A stretch of 64,000 nucleotides of DNA. Origin: Cordylochernes scorpioides. Its lineage: Eukaryota > Arthropoda > Arachnida > Pseudoscorpiones > Chernetidae. Positions 20,846-32,215 of this stretch are shown here, in pieces (positions within the stretch are counted from its first letter, which is position 1; each line of letters starts with the position of its first letter). A model generated the notes under the pieces. The model did no database searches, was not told where the DNA came from, and saw only the letters and a program-made list of their open reading frames with translations. Location of the stretch: positions 39,092,152 through 39,156,151 of the forward strand of contig CP092877.1 of assembly GCA_030710605.1 (NCBI GenBank), written 5' to 3'. The translations under genes and the position numbers were made by a program.

Positions 20846-21940
20846 AAATATGGATTTCACTATTTCCAGAACTACTTTATATTAGGTAAAGTTGTTAAAG
20901 GTTGTATAAAAAACTCAATAGATAATTAACATTAAGTTTATTTTTGAGGTATATATATACTTTAAATGCACTATTAGTGGCTATGATTGAGTTGATTCTA
21001 AAATATCGACTTTTAAATTGATCTCTTATTGAATGTTTTAATCATTTTTAGCTGATATTAAACTTAATTTTTATTTAAAAAAAAAGAATTTTTTAAAAAT
21101 TTTATCTCTCTAACGACTGTATTTAGGAAAGAAACCTTTAAAAAATAAATCTCACCAATATCACAACATATATATATAACGAAATTTTAAGTATAGATAA
21201 AAAATACACTCGAGTGAAAAAAATCTAGGAAAGAAATCGCATCATAGACAAGGATGATGGGATTTTCAGGTATTTACGAAGTCAAAAGTCAAATCCTTTT
21301 ATCTAAATTTGTTCTAAAACCTCCAAAATAAAACCATTCAAGTTTGTAATTGATCTCTAAAAAGTTACCCGGAAGTTATCGATAAAAAATGCCATCAGAT
21401 TTGGCATCGAAGTCGTCCCAAACGATTTTTAAATGATAGTCGTCTGCACAAAAAAAGAAGAAGGATCTAGGTTCCATTTAACATGTCGATTTGAGGACTT
21501 CGAAATCCATTATGTCGTCTGCTTTTATTTTCCCAGATAACAGTCGCCGCTATCGTTTGGCTTTAAATTTTTCTTCCATAAAAACAAACGTGTTTTAAAA
21601 ATCGCATTGGATTTTAAGTTTCTGGCATTCGAATTCATAATAGTATTTTGTTTATATCGGATAATATTCTACCAACTTATATTGTATTAGACGAAATTCC
21701 GTTCAACGAACGAGTCTTGATAGATAGCCAGTAATAAGAGACGCATTAATATTTTACCTTAATAAAGCTAAGTGATTAGCCTGTGTGAAACCTAAAATTT
21801 AATTTATAATATGCATTTTTATATATAAGCCTATATATAGTCTATAAACTTAATCATTGAAGCATTATTATCAAAGCAATACAATAGCATTAACAGAAAA
21901 ATAGACTTGCCGAAAATTTACAGTATGATATTCCGATAAT
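20846..21940. other. AT-rich DNA, no gene recognised
   Basis: Nothing structured was found apart from A/T runs. The region 21360-21560 is slightly GC-richer (CGTCGTCTGC, CAGTCGCCGC) with no open frame of note. Confidence 0.45.
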
Positions 21941-21941
21941 A

Positions 21942-22106
21942 CAGTAGAACTTCCCTGTAAAGGACAACACCTAATTGCAGAGCCAAAGTGTCCTTTAGGG
22001 AGAGGTATCCTCTTACCGGAGAGTTGCTAAATAGTAAAAAATTGGTAATTTTGAAAATGAAAACTGTCCTTTATAGAGAGGTGTCCGCTAAAGGGAGGTT
22101 CTACTG
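21942..22106. mobile_element. Pogo-like MITE of a second family
   Basis: 165 bp bounded by TA. Ends CAGTAGAACTTCCCTGTAAA and GGGAGGTTCTACTG are inverted; an inner AGTGTCCTTTAGGGAGAGG pairs with TGTCCTTTATAGAGAGGTG-type sequence. The outermost bases follow the same CAGT..AAC pattern as the copies at 3935, 4433 and 39147, but the body is different. Confidence 0.65.
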
Positions 22107-22344
22107 TATTTAATAATACCAATAGAGTATATTTATAACCTTATAAAACATAATTTCAATATAATGAATAAATATTTTAGCCAATATTATAATTCCTAAA
22201 ATAAAACAAATGATAGTCACAATATGCAAATACAAACTAACTGAATATAATATTCCAACATCAAGCAATATTCAAAATCTATCCAAATATTCAAATTTAT
22301 ATATAAATCAGTTAGCATCTTAACGGCGTTTATATGTTTTTATG

Positions 22345-22660
22345 TGCTCCCCTGTAGAAGGACAGATATGCCCGAAAGCTCTAGATTACCTTTAATAAAG
22401 ATAAATTCAAAAAAAATTGTTTTCTTCACACAAAATATGTAATATATATCTCTCAAAAACATAAGTATTCAAAATATGCAAAAAATAATTTGAATAAAAT
22501 AGTATTAATCATTAATATATGTTATGATCATACCCCTGTTGAAGGACTGACAAGTCCGAAAGCTTGATAATAAAAGGTTTGCACAAGAAACTTAGCCCTG
22601 GAAAATCTTTATTTATCTTATTATAAAAGAAACTCATCTCCAGAAACCTGTAGCATTTGT
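22345..22660 (+). repeat. Two partial elements with GAAAGC-class cores
   Basis: At 22352 CCCTGTAGAAGGACAG is followed by ATATGCCCGAAAGCTCTAG and TTTAATAAAGATAAA. At 22541 CCTGTTGAAGGACTGAC is followed by AAGTCCGAAAGCTTG and, downstream, CAAGAAACTTAGCCCTGG. In the second, GGACT pairs with AGTCC to give a clear stem before GAAAGC. A CCAGAAACCTG piece at 22640 matches the arm of the 19.75-kb element. Confidence 0.6.
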
Positions 22661-22748
22661 TTGATATATTAGCCTATTCAAAAAGAGGAACGGTATAGTG
22701 TCCAAATAGGATATATATATATATATATATATCCATATTAAAAATAAA

Positions 22749-23032
22749 AAAAGCATATCCTTATCAGGAGCACATGTGCTTTTTAGATGGCAGAGCGCCA
22801 TCTAGTGGAACAGAAATCAACTCAACATTGTTTAACCTGTTCCCTGATAATTGGCCAACCCAATTTCTTGATAAATCAAGAAAAGCCATTCACGAACGCG
22901 TTGATTCATCAAGAAATTGGGTTGGCCAAATATCAGGGAACAGGTTAAATCAATGTTTAGTTGATTTCTGTTCCACTAGATGGCGCTCTACCATTTTAAA
23001 AGCACATGTGCTTCTGGTCAGGATATGCTTTC
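22749..23032. repeat. Imperfect palindrome, ~125-nt arms
   Basis: Left (22749-22873) and right (about 22908-23032) arms are inverted with roughly ten mismatches by eye. They contain GCACATGTGCTTTT, GAGCGCCATCTAGTGGAACA, TTAACCTGTTCCCTGAT and TTGGCCAACCCAATTTCTTG. The outer part (GAGCGCCATCTAG, GCACATGTGC, CAGGA-ATGC) is shared with the palindrome at 25920-26062 and with fragments at 42.99 and 51.04 kb. Confidence 0.8.
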
Positions 23033-23103
23033 ATTATTTTAAATATCAACATCTGACCCTTTTATTTTTCTACAATTTTTTCATATATTCATATATATAT
23101 ATA

Positions 23104-23412
23104 TGTCATAATATATGCTCTTCCAGGAATAATAAAACAAACCAACAGCCAACGAGAGAGAGATGAGCAGCTAAAGCGAGACACTTTAGACAACTAACTT
23201 ACGACCATTTTTAGCCACATTCCTGAGGGAGGGGGGCCGTCACCACCTGGCGACTATCCTGGTTAGCCCCCCGGTTGTGTACACAGGAAAAACAGTCGTT
23301 CAGCTGATAACGTCTCGCTCGCTCTCTCTCGGCTGGCTGCCTGGATTATTGCTCTAACAACTCGTCGTGTGATTATTTCTCTCCTCACCACATCTACCAC
23401 TATATTGTCACA
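23104..23412 (+). repeat. 5' LTR of a non-autonomous LTR retrotransposon
   Basis: 309 bp, starting TGTCATAATATATGC and ending ATTGTCACA. It differs from the downstream LTR (25549-25857) at three positions that I can see: near 23130, 23214 and 23396. TG...CA ends and near identity mark a paired LTR. GC-rich centre with GAGGGAGGGGGGCCG and TTAGCCCCCCGG. Confidence 0.92.
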
Positions 23413-25548
23413 TTGAAAGTCGACAGGATAAGACCTGGCCGGGAAGCAAATCCCTCATATACCGGAGTATGAAGAAACAAGAAGCCAAGCCACGATGATC
23501 GGCCAAACCCAACTCAACTGTAACCACTCCTCTTCGAGCCCTCAACCCCTTCTTCGCCAACCTTTGAACCGTGATCCCGAAGAAGTATTCACCTACGACG
23601 GAGATGGAGCTGCCACACACTTCTTACAGCACTAGATCTACCCAAGAACGACCACCGTGGCAGAGCAGGACACCTTCCATCACCATGGACAAGACTCCGC
23701 CATATCCCTGCCGCTACTGTGATGTACAACACTGGTACGCTCAGTGTCACAGACAGAACTCTCCCGAATCTCATTGAACTTACCTGCTCTCTAAACCAGC
23801 ATAACCTGTAAGTGAAATTGTTTTACCCCTTCCATTCATTCTTTAAATAAGTCATTCCTTGTAAATTGTCCCAATATTTACATAATTAGCTCCATTTATT
23901 CTCTCCATGCCTATTAACAATGATTTTATGCTCCATACTATTTATCTAGATATTTGTAACTCATTTAATTAGTTACCTTACCAGTAGAATTTAACAATCG
24001 TTATTTTAATTAAATAATTTCCATTTTTAACGTAACTCTTAAAAAAAACTCTTAAAAAAATGGAATTCTACCTATTAATGCTTTACGATTTTTACTATTA
24101 ACAATAGATTTTTCATAATCAATTTATTTATAAAAATATGCCTCCAGCACCTAAACTTTTGTATGTCTATTTGTATAGACCTTTCCTACTTGTAAGCACG
24201 GCTCACGAAAAATAATTTATTTCCCTAATCGATTCAAAATTCACCCTGTAAGACAGGCGTCGAAGAATTTCAACCATCACGTGAGCCTTGCTTACAACCA
24301 ACCCTTGGTGACTCTTATCTATCTTCCCCTTAATGCCCCTCTCATTCTTACAACTTTGTTAACTTTATAGAGAATTATTGATTAATCAATTATCGAACTT
24401 CTATATTGTCATTTCAAAATCCTAACCTTCGCCCTTCATTTATGATAATTTATTTCGTAGTTCATCTCTAGCCTATCCACCGACCCACACCATCTAGCCA
24501 ATGGTGTGTTCGTCACAGGGTGCAGATTGACTAACTGCTAGATATTTATCAACCCCTTTTTGTTCGCACTTGAACAATCTGCATCGAGCGACACAGTTCG
24601 CTTCTTCTTCTCGCGCCACACGTTCGCCACACGGACCCTGTCTTCAAATCTATGTTTGTCCATTGTCCAAACCAGCACGATATAGCCTACCTCCGATATT
24701 TCCCACGGAGGTACGTTAAACATCGTCGCTGATTCTGTCCGATCCGTCATCATTTCGCGCAGACATGGGTCTTACTTTCAACCCACCGCGAAATCATCGC
24801 CTTGCACAAGCTCCCACGACGGTTCAAACACCTCGTGTCCGAGCAGCTTGTCACTTGTAACGGACAACGCAGTCCTCGTCCCAATTTTTGGCACTGTGCG
24901 CGCAGACTTTCCGCAAATTAAATATAAGTCCGTTCGACTTCCTCACCTACACACGGGACTTTTCCCCTCGGACTCGCTACACAAGTAACTGCATAGATAA
25001 GTTAGATTGGCCCAGGGCAAGTCTCCCCTCGCTCTGTTCGCCGAGGTTCTAACATTGTATGTAGTTTTATATTTACCTCAGTCCTGAGCTCACACAATTG
25101 TCAACCTCAATCTCATTTCTCGTACTCTACACTTATAGCATAGAAAGCCCATGACAAGTTTCCCCTTGCCATATCCGCCTGAAAAATATCTTAAAGTGTA
25201 GAGTTCCCCAGTCTTAATGATCTTCAGAATTTCACCATATGTATGTGACTCTTCTTCTCGTTGTTCACACTCCTCCATATCACTTCCCTTATAGTACATT
25301 AGATTTTGTTGTATATAGCCTTTATAACCTGGATATTTTCAAAGATTTCCTTAAATGTCAAACTCCCCAGTGTTGTAAAACTGCTTGTAAATAATATTTA
25401 CTTGTGTACTATACAATATTTTATTTACATAAAACTATGTCACCATTACCTTAACTAATTTTAACTGTAAAATTATTTTCTCTATTCCTGGCTTCTCCAG
25501 CTTTAAATATACTTAAACCATGTTCAGCCTTCTTCAACGGGGGCCATA
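23413..25548 (+). mobile_element. Interior of the non-autonomous LTR element
   Basis: About 2.1 kb between the LTRs. The only coding signal is a 68-codon frame at 23571-23777 with PCRYCDVQHWYAQCH, a C-x2-C-x3-H-x4-C arrangement close to a Gag zinc knuckle (one residue shorter than CCHC). No protease, RT, RNase H or integrase motifs are visible in any frame. A short CGGGGGCC run precedes the 3' LTR and may act as polypurine tract. The region 24480-25060 is GC-richer without a recognisable product. The element must have depended on enzymes from elsewhere (inference). Confidence 0.75.
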
Positions 25549-25857
25549 TGTCATAATATATGCTCTTCCAGGATTAATAAAACAAACCAACAGCCAACGA
25601 GAGAGAGATGAGCAGCTAAAGCGAGACACTTTAGACAACTAACTTACGACCATTTTTTGCCACATTCCTGAGGGAGGGGGGCCGTCACCACCTGGCGACT
25701 ATCCTGGTTAGCCCCCCGGTTGTGTACACAGGAAAAACAGTCGTTCAGCTGATAACGTCTCGCTCGCTCTCTCTCGGCTGGCTGCCTGGATTATTGCTCT
25801 AACAACTCGTCGTGTGATTATTTCTCTCCTCACCACATTTACCACTATATTGTCACA
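25549..25857 (+). repeat. 3' LTR of the non-autonomous element
   Basis: Same 309-bp sequence as 23104-23412 with three differences, ending ATTGTCACA. It is followed by a TA tract; the left LTR is also preceded by one. An exact target duplication cannot be read because of the simple sequence. Confidence 0.92.
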
Positions 25858-25919
25858 CATATATATATGAAAATACAATAGAAATATAAAAGATAAGTGG
25901 GTCAGGTGTTGATATTAAA

Positions 25920-26062
25920 AATAAAGAAGGCATCTCCTGACCACGAGCATATGTGCTTTTTAGATGGCAGAGCGCCATCTAGTTTATTCTTGCTCCACTA
26001 GATGGCGCTCTGCCATCTAAAAAGCACATGTGCTCGTGGTCAGGAGATGCCTTCTTTATTTC
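25920..26062. repeat. Palindrome, ~64-nt arms with one mismatch
   Basis: Arms: AATAAAGAAGGCATCTCCTG, ACCACGAGCA(T/C)ATGTGC and TTTTTAGATGGCAGAGCGCC, ATCTAGT. The loop is about 15 nt. It shares GCACATGTGC and GAGCGCCATCTAG with the palindrome at 22749-23032. The left flank (GGGTCAGGTGTTGATATTAAAAA) is also an inverted match to 23041-23070, across the LTR element. Confidence 0.88.
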
Positions 26063-27102
26063 TAATATATATATATATATATATCCTTCCTTATATCTAT
26101 AAAAATGAAATGCGAAATCGATGTTTGTTATCGCTTCACGCAAAATCTACTGACTCAATCATTATGGAATTTCGCATGTAGGTAGCTGAAGATTTCGTTT
26201 AACATATAGGCTATTCAAAAAACTAAAAAAGTTAATGTGCTTTTTAAAAAAAATAAAAAACCAAATAGCGTTAGTTCCAGCCTTTTACCGCTTGGGCGCA
26301 GCACTGGTCGCGACGATAAATGAATTTGATTGGTTAATAATTAACACGTGGTTTGTTTACACGATGTATGTTAGTTTGTTCACACGATGAATGTTTTTAA
26401 AAGGTAAGATTATCCAATCGCCGTGAAACTTTAGGAAGTTATTTACTATACTACTGGGAAGATTTGTGGTTTGAATTTGATTTGAAATAAATATTCTTTG
26501 CAATTTTATTTGCAAATTTTCTACTTTCACTCGCAAGCAGCGCCTCTAGCGGCATTTGGTGAAATTATATTTATAAATTGTAACAATGCTTAAAATGTTT
26601 TCCAAGTATAATAAATTTAATTTGAGAATTTAGTAATATAATATTCCAATGACGTAAAAAATACTTGGCATTTCAATATTAATATATATTTAAAGAAAAA
26701 ATTGTAACGTTTTTGTGTTAAACGTTAAAATGTAATGTTAAAATATATTTTTACATTGTTAATTTAATTTGCTGTTATTTTATAGAAATGATGATGCAAC
26801 TTTAATTGTTGTTGTGAAAATATCTTTATTTACGGAGCTGCTGACCATAATAAATGATTTTTGAGCCCCTAATTGTTGTTGTTTATTATCGTTTGTTTAT
26901 ATAAAAAATTACATTGTATGTGATGATGATAACAAAAATGAATTTTTAAATTAATATATATTATTCATTGAGAAAAAAAGAAATAATTAATAATCAAATT
27001 CACAAAAGTGACAATATCTTATTTAAAATATAATAAATATTTTCAAAAAATTATGTGTTTCAAAAATATATTTAAACGCATATAACAATATTTATATTTA
27101 TA

Positions 27103-28521
27103 CACTGCGTGACATTGAAAATGGAACACCAAGAAATAGTGGCCAGAAAGTGATGAAACTCGGCAGACAGAGAGAGACAGGGACGAACAATAAGTGATCT
27201 TTATTTCAAAATGATAGTCATAATACAGAGCGAGAACGGCGTCGGCTTAGTAGCAAGTAGGACCACCGCGGACGGCGATGCACGCAGCAACAGGTCTAGG
27301 TAGAGAGTCAATCAGAGTACGGATGGCGTCCTGAGGGATGGCTCTCCATTCCCTCTCAACCATTTGCCACAGTTCGTCTTCTGAACGCGGCTGTGGCAAG
27401 GCATGCAAACGGCGTCCAATGATGTCCCAGACGTGCTCGATTGGTGAGAGATCAGGAGAGTACGGTGGCCAGGGAAGCATCTGTACATCTTGCAGAGCTT
27501 GTTGGCTAATGCGAGCAGTGTGCGGTCGGGCGTTATCCTGCTGATAAAGGGCATTGGGTACCCCCTGAAGGTAGGGGAGTGTCACCGGTCGCAGCACATC
27601 ATCAACGTATCGTTGGGCCGTCATAGTGCCCTGAATACGAAGTAAAGGTGACCTGGAATCATACGCGATTGCGCCCCAAACCATGATTCCACGTTGTCGC
27701 ACGGTGGGGCGTTCCACAATTGCTGCCGAATTGGACCTTTCTCCACGTCGACGCCACACGCGTACACGGCGACTATCACTGGACAAGCAGAAACGCGACT
27801 CATCTGAGAACACGACCCTGTGCCATTCCGTCATCCACGTCGATCTAGCCCGGCACCATTCCAAACGTTGGCGCCTATTCGGTGGGGTCAATGGCAGTCT
27901 TCTTAGCGGACGGCATGAGTGCAAGCCATTAGCAACCAATCGACGGGAAATGGTTCTGGTCGAGATGGAATGATCTAGGGTGTCTTGCACATGTTGCAGG
28001 ATGGCGGTACAAGTGGCTTGTGGGGCCGCCACTGCTTGTCGAAGGATACGCCGATCCACACGTGCTGACGTCACTCTGGTTGCACCGACATTCCTATAAA
28101 TTGCCACATTTCCTTGTTCCAACCATCTTCTCCACAGTCGGTGCACCGTGGACGCACCAAGGTGTGTATCAGCTGCGATTTGACGTATGAACCAACCTGC
28201 CCTTTTCAGTCCGATCACCATGCCCCTCGTAAAAGCGTCTGTCTGCTTGAACTGCCTCCGTTTACGATGACCTGGCATTCTCTGTTATTACACGTGTCTT
28301 TTGACACAAGAACAAAATTTCTACAATGATTTTCCTTGAAGAAATAACGACACGAATACTGTTCTTTCTGCAAGTTCCTTCCCTTATATCTTACTCCATG
28401 TGCGCACGAGAGCTGCGCATTTTACATCATTTGCATAACTCGGTTAGGCGCGTCTACCCTGAAATTTGCATAATTTTCTGGCCACTATTTCTTGGTGTTC
28501 CATTTTCAATATCACGCAGTG
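27103..28521 (-). mobile_element. Full-length Tc1-like DNA transposon, copy B
   Basis: 1419 bp with TA on both sides and about 47-bp terminal inverted repeats beginning CACTGCGTGACATTGAAAAT; one mismatch is visible near 28511. It has 18 bp (CTGTTATTACACGTGTC region, near 28281) absent from copy A. It is inserted in Helitron-derived DNA. Confidence 0.95.
27247..28278 (-). CDS. Tc1-family transposase, intact, copy B
   Basis: 343 residues, same layout as the protein at 6947-7978: helix-turn-helix N-terminal region to about residue 110, then the DDE catalytic domain with D159, D248 and E281. The D-E gap is again 32 residues. Six substitutions separate it from copy A, and none touches the catalytic residues; F30 replaces S30 inside the first helix-turn-helix. 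Both copies keep a full frame and both inverted repeats, so either could be functional. Expression cannot be judged from sequence. Confidence 0.93.
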   Translation of the reverse strand: MPGHRKRRQFKQTDAFTRGMVIGLKRAGWFIRQIAADTHLGASTVHRLWRRWLEQGNVAIYRNVGATRVTSARVDRRILRQAVAAPQATCTAILQHVQDTLDHSISTRTISRRLVANGLHSCRPLRRLPLTPPNRRQRLEWCRARSTWMTEWHRVVFSDESRFCLSSDSRRVRVWRRRGERSNSAAIVERPTVRQRGIMVWGAIAYDSRSPLLRIQGTMTAQRYVDDVLRPVTLPYLQGVPNALYQQDNARPHTARISQQALQDVQMLPWPPYSPDLSPIEHVWDIIGRRLHALPQPRSEDELWQMVEREWRAIPQDAIRTLIDSLPRPVAACIAVRGGPTCY

Positions 28522-28899
28522 TATACGTTTATAAATCAATATATAGGTGGATTGGATGTTTTCTAGAATCGTTTTAACAAATGTTCGTTAGGCAAACTTT
28601 TACACGGATAAAAACTGTGCGAAACCGGGTACATTCGCAAAATACAGTTATTTACATATTTTCGTTTGTGGCAAGATACTATTCCTTCAACTTCAAATTA
28701 CCGAGTGGACCAAATAATACTGATTTTTTCAACTTATCGAGTATTTTTCAAGGGACCGGGAAAAAATTATCGAGAGTGTAGACAAGTATAGATTCAGTAG
28801 GGATTGGATGTTTGCTAGAATCGTTTTAACAAATGTTTGTTAAGCAAACTTTTACTCGGGTAAAAATCGGGCGAAGCCGGGAACTTGTTTGTCGGCTAT

Positions 28900-29345
28900 G
28901 CAAGCCCTCAATATGTAACTAATCTCGCTGAAATTTGAACAGGACAGAGAGTTAAATCTCGAAGAGTTTTTTTGTCGCACTTTAACCAAGAAAAATTATA
29001 TTTAACCAAGTACTGAGCAACAATATTTTTTTAGTCAGAAATGATGATGACAATATTGCCGTATCATGCATGATTGCATTAAAAAAATCTTTTGGGGAAT
29101 ATTCACTAAAGCAGACCACGGGCGAAGTAAGATAATGATTAATAGTAGGCAGGAACAAAATTTTACCAGCGAAACATTCACTCGAGCAGAAGACACACGA
29201 AGCCAGGTCATCTGTATATATAAAATATCGTTTATCGCCTTTTGGCTAAGATCATGTAGTATATCTCTAGATATTTTTATTTATGTATATCTTTTTAAAA
29301 ATCTATTCAGTAGAGAGTGGATATGTTTGCTCGAAAAATAAATTC
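28900..29345. other. Helitron-related debris
   Basis: The segment at 29020-29110 (TAGTCAGAAATGATGATGAC, then CACGGGCGAAG) is an inverted relative of 29695-29790 and 40510-40620. Other parts are unassigned. The 91-codon open frame at 29066 has no recognisable domain. Confidence 0.45.
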
Positions 29346-29349
29346 CATA

Positions 29350-29800
29350 TCCTTCCTTTTATATATCTATAAAAATGAAATGCGAAATCGATGTTTGTTA
29401 TCGCTTCACGCAAAATCTACTGACTCAATCATTATGGAATTTCGCATGTAGGTAGCTGAAGATTTCGTTTAACATATAGGCTATTCAAAAACCTAAAAAG
29501 GTTAATGTGCTTTTTTAAAAAATAAAAAACCAAAAAGCGTTAGTTCCAGTCTTTTACCGCTTGGGCGCAGCACTGGTCGCGATGATAAATGAATTTGATT
29601 GGTTAATAATTAACACGTGGTTTGTTTACACGATGAATGTGAGTTTGTTCACACGATGAATGTTTTTTATTCATTACAAAATAATGAACTGGCTTCACCC
29701 GTGGTCTCTGCTTTTTGGAATTTTTCCCGATATAATTTTGTATCTGATAATCAAACATGATACAGCAATATCGTCATCATCATTTTCTGGCTAAAAATAT
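29350..29800 (+). mobile_element. Helitron 5' end copy with internal segment
   Basis: It starts TCCTTCCTTTTATATATC, then ATAAAAATGAAATGCGAAAT as at 26084. TTCCAG-CTTTTACCGCTTGGG, GATTGGTTAATAATTAACAC and ACACGATGAATG are shared with 26270-26400. From 29688 it continues with ACTGGCTTCACCCGTGGTCT, shared with the Helitron at 40.28-41.00 kb. Confidence 0.6.
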
Positions 29801-29960
29801 ATAGTTTTAATAATTGATTTATATATTTTTTAAAATAGCCTATCGTCTTCCCCGTATTTTTTTTACCTATGTATGGAAATTTTGGTTTGAATTAGTGAAC
29901 TACTGCGAATTTGTATACCGGACATATATATACAAACATACAAACATTCATTTATATATA

Positions 29961-30172
29961 TCCTTTCCTTATATCTATAAAAATGAAATGCGAAATCAAT
30001 GTTTGTTATCGCTTCACGCAAAATCTACTGACACAATCATATGACGTAACGAATATATTTATCATTATTATCATAATATTCTGTGTGTTCCCGAATATTT
30101 TTATCAATAATATTCGTTAGGCAAACTTTCACTCGGATAAAACCCGGGCGAAGCCGGGTACACATCCGCTAG
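29961..30172 (+). mobile_element. Minimal Helitron, 212 bp
   Basis: It begins TCCTTTCCTTATATC after A, ends CCGGGCGAAGCCGGG, 7 bases, then CTAG before T. The 3' hairpin and A/T insertion context fit a Helitron exactly. The internal sequence is only the two ends joined. Non-autonomous. Confidence 0.75.
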
Positions 30173-30318
30173 TATTATATAAATATATGACGTAACGAAT
30201 ATAATTATCATTATTATCATAATATTCTATGTGTTCCAGAATATTATTATCAATAATATTCGTTAGGCAAACTTTCACTCTGATAAAACCCGGGCGAAGC
30301 CGGGTACACATCCGCTAG
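30173..30318 (+). repeat. Tandem duplicate of the Helitron 3' end
   Basis: The last ~146 bp of the preceding element (TATGACGTAACGAATAT to CCGCTAG) are repeated directly, with a second GCCGGG hairpin and a second CTAG at 30315-30318. The two units differ by a few bases. The element therefore has two successive terminators. Confidence 0.75.
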
Positions 30319-30328
30319 TATATATATA

Positions 30329-31211
30329 TGGTAATTTAAACCAACAACCCCATACTGTCTATATAACTTGTAATAAGATTGCCATGTTGTATATAGAAAC
30401 ACATCTATAAATAATTATGCGCATGATTAATCTGTGTCTTTACATCACCCTATGTAATGTAATTTGTACAAAGTGGATAAATAAATAAAATCTGTAATAG
30501 ATTTAAGAGTTGAGCTAAAGCAGAGATCGAGCATAGTATTGCCAAAATAACAAAGTCTAAAGAGGGAAGTCATAAATCAGGTAGATTCACAGTTCCCACG
30601 ACAGGCCACCCACACTGTCACATGTGGTGGAATGCAGAGACCCCTCTCACACCTGGACAGGTAAAGGCGCCTTTTCTCAAACGCCCCTGTCACATAAGGC
30701 CCCCCCCCCTAGTCTTTTAAACTATAAATACATCACTTTTACAGGGACTTGACAGTTCAGTCAGTTCAGTTCAGTTGAGTTCACCCTTAGTGCAAGCCGC
30801 GTCGGTCGTATGTCGTATGTTATGTCGATCTCATCCAACATGTAGTTAGGAAGAACTCGTCTATCTCCATCTTGCGCTTCTAGCTCAGCTTTTATCTGTT
30901 AACGGAACTTTCTTAGTGCAACTGTGTCTTCGTTTTTTGTGGGATATCCCCAGCTTTCCACTCTGCCTCGACCACGACTGCCTGTATTTTGTGAGAACTT
31001 TTAAAGGTCTTCCAAGGTGCAGAGAGGTATTGGAAAACTCTACATCCTGACTGTTCCTCTTGGTCAACACAGTACAACAAGAGCTACCAGGACTTCAACA
31101 TTATTTCAGTAGTCGACAGGATCTCTACAAAAGCTACTGGAATTATCATCTCTTATTACATGAGTCGACAGGATCTCATCACAGATAAGTCGACAGCAAC
31201 TCATCATCACA
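30329..31211 (+). repeat. LTR-like dispersed repeat, copy 1
   Basis: It starts TGGTAATTTAAACCAACAAC after a TA tract and ends CATCATCACA before another TA tract. It shares long blocks with 33194-33874 and, inverted, 38340-39005: AAGAGTTGAGCTAAAGC, GCTTTCCACTCTGCCTCGAC and GGTCTTCCAAGGTGCAGAGA. A TATAAATAC lies at 30724. TG...CA ends, a TATA-like box and lack of coding suggest solo LTRs, but no internal region is present to prove it. This copy has an extra CAGTTCAGTTCAG block and a C run near 30704. Confidence 0.55.
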
Positions 31212-31770
31212 TTTATATATATATATGTTTTATTAAAATATTATTTTATTTAAAATTATATTTCATAGATACAAATACTCTGTTAAATCGACCGCCAGAG
31301 GTCACTCTTCCCCTATAAAACCTCATTGTTGTTGTATCCCGATGGCCGGCTCAAAACTTTTGTACATTATGTAAATAATCTTTTGTTTTCCTTGTTCTAC
31401 TCGCCTTAAGCCAGGCAGCACTTTAATCAAATTATGTTTTTTTTAATATATTCCATATGTTCAATTAAAGTAATATCTGATATCAAAACCATTTTAATTA
31501 TTATTCTTTTAAGATTTTAACCACGACTGCATCACCATAACTTAATCCTCAAAACAAACAAATTCTTCAGAAAATCTAATTTATAACATATATATCGGAT
31601 ATTTTATGGAACTACAAGTATACCAATCAAGATAATTGCAATACATTCATTTTTTAAGATAATAGTGGCAATGATTGATATATTGTGTTCAAACTTTTGC
31701 AATTATTTTAAGAATCTTTCTAATTAGAGTATCTTCATTTCTTTTAAATCACACACCACACAAAATCACA
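31212..31770. other. Unassigned AT-rich stretch
   Basis: A TA tract, then mixed sequence around 31280-31330 (CGACCGCCAGAGGTCACTC). No gene recognised. CA repeats at 31757-31773. Confidence 0.4.
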
Positions 31771-32170
31771 CACACACAAAAGCCTTTATTCGGGACTTGC
31801 CCCATACAGATCCTTCCAATTGGCTAAGGTAATAACCATCTTGTTTTATTTACATAGAAATTGAACTGGCTTTACTCTTCGTCTCAAAGTCATTCACTTG
31901 TTGACTGGTCCTTACATATAATGATGATCTAAAAAATTGTATAGTAAGCTATTGCCTTAGATTTGTTTGCTGATATTTTTTAAAGCAATAAGTAGGGTGA
32001 AGTGTTTGTACATTTAATTTTTTGATATAGGACCTTCCTCTCTGCATCAAGGGCTGTACAATTAAGCAGGTAATGGGGGAGTTCTTCAGTAATTTCCTTG
32101 TCATACAGTGTACATATTGAGTTTCACACCACACAAAATCCTTTAAATTTATAATCCTCTGTATCAATTA
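31771..32170 (-). mobile_element. LINE 3' end fragment
   Basis: On the - strand a 72-codon frame ends near 31949 and is followed by CCGAATAAAGGCTTTTGTG, a polyadenylation-type signal and tail. The AATAAAGGCTTTTG end resembles the LINE end at 63.19 kb (AATAAAGGTTTTTG) and one at 42.76 kb (AATAAAGCTGTG). The frame's CFKKYQQ tail is not diagnostic, so the assignment rests on the shared 3' signature. Confidence 0.45.
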
Positions 32171-32215
32171 GATTAGTCAAATATAAATCTCCAAGTTTCT
32201 TTATTACACTTTTAA

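Larger units (their letters stand above)
26084..28890 (+). mobile_element. Helitron-derived, non-autonomous element interrupted by Tc1
   Basis: It begins A/TCCTTCCTTATATC with ATAAAAATGAAATGCGAAAT. The first 320 bp match 29350-29672. Near 28585-28630 and 28828-28885 are two Helitron-type right-end segments (TCGTTAGGCAAACTTTTAC, then CGGGCGAAGCCGGG hairpins). The CTAG end seen at 30169 and 30315 is mutated here. A TC start, 3' GC hairpin and CTAG are hallmarks of Helitrons (family knowledge). No Rep/helicase coding was seen. The border on the right is uncertain. Confidence 0.6.
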
